Source of the DNA: an uncultured Prevotella sp.
Lineage (GTDB): Bacteria > Bacteroidota > Bacteroidia > Bacteroidales > Bacteroidaceae
Length of the DNA stretch: 9,714 bases
Assembly (NCBI GenBank): GCA_947095945.1
Contig: CAMUQM010000062.1
Coordinates: 1-9,714, forward strand
Direction of reading: 5' to 3'
Numbering within the stretch: position 1 is the first letter of the stretch; each line of letters begins with the position of its first letter. This document shows positions 1 to 6,262 of this stretch, piece by piece. Below the pieces are notes generated by a model. The model was not told the DNA's origin and did not search any database. It was given only the letters and a program-made list of their open reading frames with translations. The translations under genes were made by a program, and so were the position numbers.

Positions 1-55
1 ACAATTTCCGCAGATTACCAAATTTTATGATGGGTTTTTATCCCGAACTCGCGTA
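1..55. repeat. Dispersed intergenic repeat, left copy
   Basis: Bases 1-55 match bases 9568-9622 in the same orientation, without gaps, at 47 of 55 positions (mismatches at 7, 10, 13, 21, 29, 33, 34 and 48). The most constant part is TATCCCGAA(C/T)TCGCGTA. The copy may extend left of the window. Read on the minus strand it contains a short frame ending REFGIKTHHKIW-stop, but a TAG lies only a few codons upstream here, so this copy is not a gene. It is probably a repeat scattered between genes, or the relic of a mobile element; the family is not recognised. Confidence 0.7.
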
Positions 56-198
56 AAATGTTGAATTTTAACTAAACTTCTGCATACAGATGAAAAAAAA
101 TATTACTGAACATTGATAAAAATAAAAGAGAAAACTTGTAGGATTAGATTTTTATCTGTAATATTACAAATTATAATAACCTCTAAATATATTAATAC
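56..198. other. Intergenic leader region upstream of the first secreted protein
   Basis: This AT-rich stretch contains no supportable gene. The transcription start of the downstream gene must lie here or further left, but no convincing pair of Bacteroidota promoter boxes is visible. TAGATTTT at 145-152 matches seven of eight positions of TAnnTTTG but has no well-spaced upstream TTG element, so no promoter is called. Confidence 0.4.
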
Positions 199-1383
199 AT
201 GAAACAAAATTACAAGAAGTACTCGGTACTTACATTTTTACTGTTCTGTTCATTAAGCATTATGGCAGAAAACGTGATTGTAAAATTTGCACAAGGGGCA
301 CAAAATGTGACAACTAATGCTTATTTAGTCAACCCATCCACTTCGCAAGAAGAGAAACTTGTTCCTGCAGAAGACGGATTCACTTATGAGATACCATCGG
401 GCAGCAAAGTTCGTTTAGAAGCCATACCAAATGAAGGTTATGTGGTATTTGTTTGGGAAAGCGGAAATGACGAGAGTAGCATGAGCGAGATACGTGAATC
501 TTACTCCGCGACACAGCAAGTGTTTGATAATGTAACAAGCAACAAGATTGTTACTTTGGACGTTTGTAAACTTGTCCCCGTAACTTTCATCGTTCCCGCA
601 GAAGGCTCGGAAGGTGCCGAAGTAAATGTTGAAGAACAAGGCGATTTCGGTCGAGTGATCGCTCCGGAGACCGATGGTATCACATATATGCTTCCTGAAG
701 GACGAGGTGCATATTTTGACCCGCGTCCGTCAACAGGATATAACATTATGGTTTGGAGTTTTGGCGATAACATGTATTTCCCCTCTCGCCCTGACCAGTT
801 TTACAAACAAAACATTTCTAATGGTTTCTATCTTACCATATTTTTCTATAAGGACGGAGACACACGCACCATTACTTATACCCAACCGGAGAGTGCCGTC
901 ATAACTTGTCGTAATCGCAGCGAATATGAAAGTCCGGAAATAGAGTCAGGCTCGAAAGTAACTCCCGGCGATCATATTCTTTTCGAGATTGCTCCTTTAG
1001 ACAATCCTGATGGAAAAGTACCGGTTGCTTATTGGGTGGTTAACGGGCAACCTTATGTCGATGCACTCGGAGATTACATTACAGATAACTCAATCAATTT
1101 CATAGCCGTTGAAAACATAGACGTGAAAGTTGTACTTGAAGGTGAAGAGCCAACGGGAATGGATAATGTAAAATCCCATGGTATGACAGTAAATGCAAAT
1201 GCATCGGCAGTGTCCGTTACCGGCACTGAAGGCGTGGTCGCTATTTACGACATGCAAGGTATATGCTTGGGCAAACAGGAAAGCATAAACGGTAATGCTA
1301 CATTCCGTCTGCAAGGCTCTGCCAAGGGTGATGTGATTATTGTGGTGTCAGGCGACGAACACAAGAAAGTTGTACTGAACTAA
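199..1383 (+). CDS. Secreted protein with three degenerate beta-repeats and a T9SS-like C-terminal tail
   Basis: A 394-residue exported protein of unknown specific function. Residues 1-23 form a signal peptide (basic start, hydrophobic LTFLLFCSLSIMA, likely cleavage before EN). The body contains beta-rich units resembling the bacterial InlB B-repeat-like class (gs.v.l.a.p..GY.v..W). Unit 1 has its core at residues 59-89 (DGFTYEIPSGSK then NEGYVVFVW). Unit 2 has its core at 159-189 (DGITYMLPEG then STGYNIMVW), exactly 100 residues later. A more divergent unit lies around 225-313 (SGSKVTPGDHILFEIAP). Residues 326-394 look like a small sandwich domain with VVAIYDMQG and a final KKVVLN, similar to type IX secretion sorting tails, though weakly. 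The start is the only ATG giving a signal peptide. The gene lies 19 bases before the GLUG protein gene and is probably cotranscribed with it. A surface adhesin or binding role is plausible but not shown. Confidence 0.85.
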   Translation: MKQNYKKYSVLTFLLFCSLSIMAENVIVKFAQGAQNVTTNAYLVNPSTSQEEKLVPAEDGFTYEIPSGSKVRLEAIPNEGYVVFVWESGNDESSMSEIRESYSATQQVFDNVTSNKIVTLDVCKLVPVTFIVPAEGSEGAEVNVEEQGDFGRVIAPETDGITYMLPEGRGAYFDPRPSTGYNIMVWSFGDNMYFPSRPDQFYKQNISNGFYLTIFFYKDGDTRTITYTQPESAVITCRNRSEYESPEIESGSKVTPGDHILFEIAPLDNPDGKVPVAYWVVNGQPYVDALGDYITDNSINFIAVENIDVKVVLEGEEPTGMDNVKSHGMTVNANASAVSVTGTEGVVAIYDMQGICLGKQESINGNATFRLQGSAKGDVIIVVSGDEHKKVVLN

Positions 1384-1402
1384 ACATCAGTTCTCCACAA
1401 AT

Positions 1403-2986
1403 ATGAATAAACAAACAATAACAAGTCTGATACTTGTATTGGCAGCATTGTTGCCAATAACAGCGTCTGCACAAGACTATTACGATGCTGCCGTGCAGCC
1501 AAAAGGTAACGGCATGGCGGAGAATCCTTACAAGGTGGAAACTCCTGAAAACCTGCTATGGATTGCAGAGCAGGTAAACTCAGGGATTGACTTTGCCGGT
1601 TTAAATTTCGAGCAAGTAAATGACATCGATATTGCTGCCACCAGGAATTGGGACGAAGGGCGAGGCTGGGCTGCCATCGGTGGGGTTCAAATTATTAATG
1701 GTCGATTAGTGAAATTATCCTTCAGAGGAAACTACGATGGAAAGAACCATAAGATAAGCAACTTGTATATTAACCGCATGACCGATTTTCAAGGTCTTTT
1801 CGGATATGTTTACTCCGGCACTGTGCGAAACCTTACCATCGAGAATGCACAAATTACCGGACTTGAGAACATCGGTGTGCTTGCGGGATATGCCTTTGAG
1901 GAAAATATTGAAAACTGCCATATCAAGAAGTCGGTTATAAACAGTCGTGGCATTTACCTGGGCGGACTGCTCGGCTATCAATCGGATGGCACTACTGCTA
2001 ATTGCTCGGTCGAAGCCGACATCACCGGATATGATTATATCGGAGGCCTTACAAGTTGGTGCGTTGATGGAAAAATAACCGGATGTGCTACAGCAGGCAG
2101 TATCAAAACCATTGAGAATGCAACCGACGACAGGCTTGGTCGCGTTGCAGGTGGCATTGCCGGTTTCCTCAGCAGTTGTAAAATGAGCGAATGCATGACT
2201 ACGGCACGAGTTGAAGGTGGAAATCAAATTGGTGGTTTGGCAGGCACTGCCGTGAAATCGACAATCGAAAAGAGTTTCGCTGCCGGAACGGTCAAGGGAA
2301 TTACCTACGTTGGTGGTTTCATGGGCAAGAACGAGGAAACAAGTATCAGCGACTGTTATGCCCGTTCAGAAGTTGAAGGAGATGTAAGTGTCGGCGGATT
2401 TATAGGTTCGCTCGACTATACCGGCAGTGACATTGTACGCTGCTACTCTACAGGTAAAGTGACAGCACTCAATAATCAAACCGCAGCAGGTTTTGTTGGC
2501 AACAAATCATACACTGCAACAATAAAAGATTGTTACTACGACAAGGAGACATCGGCTCAAGGAGAAGCCGTAGGCGGTTTCTCACACAACGATTGTGATT
2601 GTAAACCGATGACCAATGAGCAGATGAAGTCTCAAGACACATTTGATGGGTGGGATTTCAACAATGTATGGAGCATTGACAAGAACAGAAACGATGGATA
2701 CCCAATTCTCAAATCGTCGCCTGTTACTGCAAGCATCGGCACAACAATCATTAACGAACAGGACGTGCGAGTGTACATAGCAGGTGGGCAACTTAACGTA
2801 GCAAGCAGCCAAGTTCCTTTGGCAAGGGTCGCAGCATTTGCACTCGACGGAACTCAACTGTTTGAGATTAAGTGTAACGATGCCACTGCTGTTACATACA
2901 GAATGCCCGATGACAGTCACATAGTGCTCATAATACGTACCATTCTTGTCAACGGCAACATTACAACCGTGAAAGCCATGAAATAA
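1403..2986 (+). CDS. Secreted GLUG-repeat beta-helix protein
   Basis: A 527-residue exported protein built from GLUG motifs, found in surface and adhesin-like proteins; the ligand is unknown. Residues 1-23 are a signal peptide (cleavage at SA-QD). Residues 30-125 form the usual N-terminal lead-in (GNGMAENPYKVETPENLLWIA, then FRGNYDGKNHKISNLYI). The repeats have cores at GLFGY 131, GVLAGY 158, GGLLGY 187, GGLTSW 214, GGIAGF 250, GGLAGT 277, GGFMGK 304, GGFIGS 331 and AGFVGN 362; four consecutive cores lie exactly 27 residues apart, as expected for turns of a beta-solenoid. The array closes with CYYDKETS, MTNEQM, and a WDFNNVWSID...GYPILK segment at 417-437, a common ending in Bacteroidota GLUG proteins. 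Residues 450-527 form a beta-rich tail, possibly a sorting domain, though it lacks a strong consensus. The gene follows the first secreted protein by 19 bases and probably shares its transcript. Confidence 0.9.
   Translation: MNKQTITSLILVLAALLPITASAQDYYDAAVQPKGNGMAENPYKVETPENLLWIAEQVNSGIDFAGLNFEQVNDIDIAATRNWDEGRGWAAIGGVQIINGRLVKLSFRGNYDGKNHKISNLYINRMTDFQGLFGYVYSGTVRNLTIENAQITGLENIGVLAGYAFEENIENCHIKKSVINSRGIYLGGLLGYQSDGTTANCSVEADITGYDYIGGLTSWCVDGKITGCATAGSIKTIENATDDRLGRVAGGIAGFLSSCKMSECMTTARVEGGNQIGGLAGTAVKSTIEKSFAAGTVKGITYVGGFMGKNEETSISDCYARSEVEGDVSVGGFIGSLDYTGSDIVRCYSTGKVTALNNQTAAGFVGNKSYTATIKDCYYDKETSAQGEAVGGFSHNDCDCKPMTNEQMKSQDTFDGWDFNNVWSIDKNRNDGYPILKSSPVTASIGTTIINEQDVRVYIAGGQLNVASSQVPLARVAAFALDGTQLFEIKCNDATAVTYRMPDDSHIVLIIRTILVNGNITTVKAMK
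1772..2506 (+). repeat. GLUG repeat array (about 81-bp coding period)
   Basis: This segment covers residues 124-368 of the secreted protein and holds nine recognisable GLUG cores. Four of them (residues 250, 277, 304, 331) are spaced exactly 27 codons apart. The repeats are well diverged at DNA level, so the array looks old rather than recently amplified. Confidence 0.8.
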
Positions 2987-2995
2987 GGCATAAAC

Positions 2996-3042
2996 TATGC
3001 GAGTTCGAGGTTCGAGATAAGCCACATCAAAATATATTGGTA
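2996..3042. repeat. Divergent inverted copy of the dispersed repeat
   Basis: Ten bases after the GLUG gene, this segment resembles the reverse complement of bases 1-55: TATGCGAGTTCG here against TACGCGAGTTCG there, followed by GATAA, a CCACATCAAAAT-like stretch and TTGGTA. It differs by small gaps and carries an extra block in which the heptamer CTCGAAC (minus strand) occurs twice in a row. The alignment is gapped and short, so membership in the same repeat family is likely but not certain. The first bases also close a small GCATA-aac-TATGC hairpin at 2988-3000. Confidence 0.5.
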
Positions 3043-3118
3043 TCCGATAAAACTTTTATCTCCAATTTATTGCAATAAAGAATACCTCTAAAAGATTATT
3101 TGTGTAGACTCTGAAAAT

Positions 3119-3183
3119 TCGTCCCAATTTCATTCAAATAATAAATTTTAGTAACAGTTATTATTTGAATGAAATTGGGACGA
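3119..3183 (-). terminator. Perfect 26-bp hairpin at the end of the minus-strand operon
   Basis: Bases 3119-3144 and 3158-3183 are perfect reverse complements (26 of 26) around a 13-base loop. On the minus strand the hairpin begins five bases after the TAG stop of the 199-residue gene and is followed by ATTTTC, a short T-run. It lies between two convergent transcription units, so it most likely ends the minus-strand transcript and may also stop the plus-strand one. The stem is unusually long and its loop-proximal half is AT-rich, unlike a classic compact terminator. Confidence 0.6.
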
Positions 3184-3188
3184 GTATT

Positions 3189-3788
3189 CTAACTGCGATC
3201 GATTGCAGTTCTAATAATATCTATCTGATTGTTTGTATAAGGTATGATTGTGTCGTCCATTAGCATTCTGATTTGTGAAATCAGATTGGCTGTGGCCGGG
3301 ATATGGTCACTCTCAAAGCGGCGCATCACTTCTTCGGGCATACCCGTTTCATACATTAGCTGCACGCGCGCCCGATAGCCGTTTAGGTTCTGTTCCATCT
3401 GTTCCTCAAATGCTCTTAAGAAAGAGACCATTTCTTCCAACTTCTGAAGTTGTACTTGATACTGTTGAATCTGTGCCATAGTTCCAAAATTTGTATTTAT
3501 TGTTGAATAATTGACTTTTGTATTTGCGGTAGTTGTGGTTTGTCGTTTTCTTGTTTCATCAGCCACCACTTTTACGGCTTGTGATTTTGCTTTGCTGTGG
3601 TTGTCTTCGATCCCTTTCTTGTAACCATCGTGATATCCTTGGTTATAAGTATCTATCGCCTTTCCGCCGTGTACAGCGAATTTCATCGACATTCCCGAAC
3701 GAGTAAAGTCTTTGTCTTTCCCTGCAAAGCTTGCGGAATAACCATCGTCATATCCGCGTTTGTAGTCGTTGGAGTTGAATATGCTCAT
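3189..3788 (-). CDS. Small protein with twin YxxGYxDGY motifs and a helical-hairpin C-terminus
   Basis: A 199-residue protein of no recognised family, with no signal peptide or membrane segment. The N-terminal part has two near-copies of one motif: YKRGYDDGY at residues 9-17 and YNQGYHDGY at 48-56, the second continuing as KKG to give glycines at every fourth position (51, 55, 59). A polar, Thr/Lys-rich linker runs from about 63 to 99. Residues 100-199 are predicted by eye as two long amphipathic helices (about 102-145 and 150-196) joined by YETGMPEE. This size and shape resemble WXG100/ESX-type hairpins, but there is no WXG motif and no clear YxxxD/E export signal. It is the last gene of the operon, starting four bases after the Sel1 gene stop (TAG, AATT, ATG), which fixes the start well. 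In context it could be a substrate, adaptor or component of the ATPase-driven machine; this is inference. Confidence 0.8.
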   Translation of the reverse strand: MSIFNSNDYKRGYDDGYSASFAGKDKDFTRSGMSMKFAVHGGKAIDTYNQGYHDGYKKGIEDNHSKAKSQAVKVVADETRKRQTTTTANTKVNYSTINTNFGTMAQIQQYQVQLQKLEEMVSFLRAFEEQMEQNLNGYRARVQLMYETGMPEEVMRRFESDHIPATANLISQIRMLMDDTIIPYTNNQIDIIRTAIDRS

Positions 3789-3792
3789 AATT

Positions 3793-4803
3793 CTACCATG
3801 TTTCGTTTAGGATTCTAAGATTTTTTTTTGCCGTTTCATTTCCTTGCCTTGCTGCCTTGCGATACCACTTTATAGCTTCTGAGTAGTCCTTTGAAACTCC
3901 ATAGCCATTTTCATACATCCAGCCCAAGTTGTATTGTGCCGTTGCATTTCCCTGCGCTACAGATTTGCGATACCACTTTATAGCTTCTGAGTAGTCTTGT
4001 GAAACGCCTTTACCATCCCTATACATCGAACCTAAATTGTCTTGTGCCGTTGCATTTCCCTGCTCTGCTGCCTTGCGATACCACTTTATAGCTTCTGAGT
4101 AGTCTTTTGAAACTCCATAGCCATTTTCGTACATATAGCCCAAGTTGCTTTGTGCCCATTCATCTCCCTGCTCCGCTGCTTTGCGAAGCCACTTTACAGC
4201 TTCTGAATAGTCTATTAAAACTCCCTGGCCATATTCGTACATATAGCCCAACTTGCTTTGTGCCCATTCATCTCCCTGCTCCGCTGCTTTGCGATACCAC
4301 TTTGCAGCTTCTGAGAAGTCTTGTGAAACGCCAAGTCCATGATAATACATATATCCCAAGTTTTTTTGTGCCGTTGCTTCTCCTTGCTCCGCTGCTTTGC
4401 GAAACCACTTTGCAGCTTCTGAGTCGTCTTGTAAAACGCCATTGCCATCAAAATACCTAACTCCCAAGTTGTTTTGTGCCAAAGCATTTCCTTGCTCTGC
4501 GGATTTACGAAGCCGTATTACAGCTTCCGAGCAATATCCCTTTTCATAGTTTTCCATAGCTTTTTTATACATTTCTCCATCCGATAACTGCGGTTGGTAC
4601 GAGTTAGAGTTTGAGCTGTAAGAACTATTTCTTTTTCTTTGGGGAACAACCTTGCTTGCGGCTTTTTTCTTGCTTTCTGTTGTGGTTGTACGTTTAGGAG
4701 TTTGTACTTCCGTTTTCTTGATTACAGGCTTTGAGATATCTTGTGCAGATATATTCAAAGCGGCAACACATCCTATTAGGATACATAAGCATCTAATCTT
4801 CAT
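3793..4803 (-). CDS. Exported Sel1-repeat protein
   Basis: A 336-residue protein with an N-terminal export signal (residues 1-20, likely cleavage at ISA-QD). A lipobox-like LIGC at 9-12 is present but sits very early in the hydrophobic stretch, so signal peptidase I is favoured. Residues 22-72 are a basic, Ser/Thr-rich low-complexity linker. From about residue 76 the protein is helical: one partial unit, then six 36-residue Sel1-like repeats (106-321) with the pattern A..NLG.mY..G.GV..D.seA.kW.rkAAeqG, and a final partial unit ending in NETW. Sel1 arrays form curved alpha-solenoids that bind other proteins, so a scaffold or adaptor role, probably periplasmic, is likely. The gene begins seven bases after the coiled-coil/MORN gene stop and ends four bases before the next start, so translation is probably coupled along the operon. 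Confidence 0.9.
   Translation of the reverse strand: MKIRCLCILIGCVAALNISAQDISKPVIKKTEVQTPKRTTTTESKKKAASKVVPQRKRNSSYSSNSNSYQPQLSDGEMYKKAMENYEKGYCSEAVIRLRKSAEQGNALAQNNLGVRYFDGNGVLQDDSEAAKWFRKAAEQGEATAQKNLGYMYYHGLGVSQDFSEAAKWYRKAAEQGDEWAQSKLGYMYEYGQGVLIDYSEAVKWLRKAAEQGDEWAQSNLGYMYENGYGVSKDYSEAIKWYRKAAEQGNATAQDNLGSMYRDGKGVSQDYSEAIKWYRKSVAQGNATAQYNLGWMYENGYGVSKDYSEAIKWYRKAARQGNETAKKNLRILNETW
3841..4488 (-). repeat. Six tandem 108-bp Sel1-coding repeats
   Basis: The array encodes residues 106-321 of the Sel1 protein as exactly six 36-codon units. Units share long DNA matches at 108-base spacing; for example the text CCACTTTATAGCTTCTGAGT (plus strand) recurs at about 3866, 3974 and 4082. The fourth and sixth units share YENGYGVSKDYSEAIKWY, which suggests amplification of a two-unit block. 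Such similarity makes the repeat number prone to change by slippage or recombination. Confidence 0.85.
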
Positions 4804-4810
4804 AACTATG

Positions 4811-6247
4811 TCATTCTATAAATTCGTTATTTCTAAATTTACCCATACTTTTATGGCCGTTCTCATCGATGTAGATGCCATAACCATTCATAGCATCGTC
4901 CTTAAACTCTCCAATGTAACGACTACCATCACTAAATTGATAGGTTCCAACACCATTGGCTTGATTGTTGACATAAGGACCGGTATATACATTCCCGTTT
5001 CCTAAAGTGCGTACACCATAATAAAGGTTACCTTCTTTAAATGCTCCATCAAACTTTCCCTTGGCATAATTTGGTATTGTCGCGATTCCTATTCCGTGGG
5101 GCTCAGATTCCTTTGTTTGTCCGGTATAATAGTATGTTCCGGTATGAGTTGAATCATCAGGCTCTATATTAACGCTATAATTATAAGAGGCTCCATTTTC
5201 ATCCGTAGGAAATGAAGATTTAACGTCAGCTTCAGGGGTAGGCGATATCAACCATACAAGAGATAGGATAGCAGCTCCACATAAAAGCCCTGTCACAAAC
5301 TTTGATCTTTTGTTTTTCTTAATTGCAAGTTGAAGCGAGGCGATGGTAGACTCAAAGTTAGAGGCTTGAGTCTTCAGGGTCTTTAACGTGCTTTGCAGAC
5401 TTTCGTTTTTATTTTGTAACAATAAGAGTTTACTCTTTGTTTCTTCCAGTTCTTTTGCGAGTGCCGTTTCATCGGGAGTATTTTCGATGTGTTTTATCTT
5501 TTGTTTGAGTACCTCGTTTTGGTTATTAAGGTTGCCTATTTTCTTGTTGAGTTCCTCTTTTTCCTCATTTAGTTTTCTTATTTTGTCGTTTGCCTCATTC
5601 AGTTCTTTTTGGAGTTCTTTTTGAAACTCAGAACTGTTTTTGCTATTTTGTTTTATCTTTTGATTGAGTATTTCGTTCTGCTTGTTAAGATTGTCTATCT
5701 GTACTTGCAGTTGTTGCGCATTTTCTGTTTTTTGGCTCAGTTGTCTTTGCAAGGTTTCCAAGTTCCTTTTGAGCATAGCTGCCAAAGTATCTGACGAAAC
5801 TTGTTTTGCCAGTAACTCGTTGTATTCCGCTTGCAGCTTAATAAACTTGTCGTCAAGTTCTTTCTTTTGTTTTGCAAGTTGCTGATCTTTCTCTTCTATC
5901 TCTGCAACTTTCGTTTTGACTCTTTCTTTTTCCTGACTTAACGATACGTTGAGTTCCTCCGTTTGTTTTTTAAGAAAGTTTATGGAGTTATTCAATTCCG
6001 TTTGTTTGCGAAGATGTTGATTTATTTCAACAGCTTTCATATTCAGCATATCTCCTTTATCTGCTAAGTCTTTTTGTGATTTTGCAAATTGTGAAGACAA
6101 AACATCCTTATCTTTTTGAAGACTTGTCAATGACGCTTTGAGAGAGCCTATTTCTTTGTTAAGAGAGTCAATCTGCTTGTCGATTTCTTCTCTTGCCGTG
6201 TTATCTACATGCTTGAGATATTCTATATAATCATTGTATGTTGACAT
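4811..6247 (-). CDS. Coiled-coil membrane protein with C-terminal MORN repeats
   Basis: A 478-residue protein with three parts. Residues about 6-312 are a long, charged coiled coil rich in Glu, Lys, Gln, Leu and Asn without breaking prolines except near 258. It contains an internal near-repeat (DNLNKQNEILNQKIKQ near 185, GNLNNQNEVLKQKIKH near 238). One membrane segment follows at 317-335 (FVTGLLCGAAILSLVWLIS), preceded by the basic KKNKRSK; by the positive-inside rule the coiled coil lies in the cytoplasm and the rest in the periplasm. Residues 366-472 carry MORN-type units (HGIGIATIPNYAKGKFDGAF, NVYTGPYVNNQANGVGTY, RYIGEFKDDAMNGYGIY). MORN units in bacteria are usually binding modules or spacers. 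No signal peptide. The gene starts 15 bases after the ATPase stop and ends seven bases before the Sel1 gene. It is the only predicted membrane-spanning member of the operon, so it may anchor the soluble ATPase; that link is inferred. Confidence 0.9.
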   Translation of the reverse strand: MSTYNDYIEYLKHVDNTAREEIDKQIDSLNKEIGSLKASLTSLQKDKDVLSSQFAKSQKDLADKGDMLNMKAVEINQHLRKQTELNNSINFLKKQTEELNVSLSQEKERVKTKVAEIEEKDQQLAKQKKELDDKFIKLQAEYNELLAKQVSSDTLAAMLKRNLETLQRQLSQKTENAQQLQVQIDNLNKQNEILNQKIKQNSKNSSEFQKELQKELNEANDKIRKLNEEKEELNKKIGNLNNQNEVLKQKIKHIENTPDETALAKELEETKSKLLLLQNKNESLQSTLKTLKTQASNFESTIASLQLAIKKNKRSKFVTGLLCGAAILSLVWLISPTPEADVKSSFPTDENGASYNYSVNIEPDDSTHTGTYYYTGQTKESEPHGIGIATIPNYAKGKFDGAFKEGNLYYGVRTLGNGNVYTGPYVNNQANGVGTYQFSDGSRYIGEFKDDAMNGYGIYIDENGHKSMGKFRNNEFIE

Positions 6248-6262
6248 AGGTTTTGTGGTTTT

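Noticed and set aside
1715..2227. 170-residue minus-strand frame inside the GLUG gene
   Set aside because: It lies wholly antisense to a well-supported gene with clear GLUG motifs and shows no recognisable domain.
3046..3060. Short palindrome GATAAAA-C-TTTTATC as a regulator site
   Set aside because: Seven-base AT-only style arms are expected by chance in such AT-rich intergenic DNA, and it lies between convergent gene ends.
4107..4460. 117-residue plus-strand frame across the Sel1 array
   Set aside because: It is the antisense shadow of the 108-bp repeats, which keeps any stop-free frame open periodically. It has no protein features of its own.
3841..4488. Regular repeats as a possible CRISPR array
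   Set aside because: The 108-bp units are contiguous coding repeats without unique spacers and encode Sel1 motifs.
4768..4803. Lipoprotein signal (LIGC) in the Sel1 protein
   Set aside because: The cysteine is at residue 12 with only about seven hydrophobic residues before it, and hydrophobic sequence continues to a good ISA-QD site, so ordinary signal peptidase cleavage is favoured.
5388..5885. Plus-strand frames rich in Ser, Phe and Leu opposite the coiled coil
   Set aside because: These reflect reverse translation of Glu/Lys/Gln-rich codons and are not independent genes.
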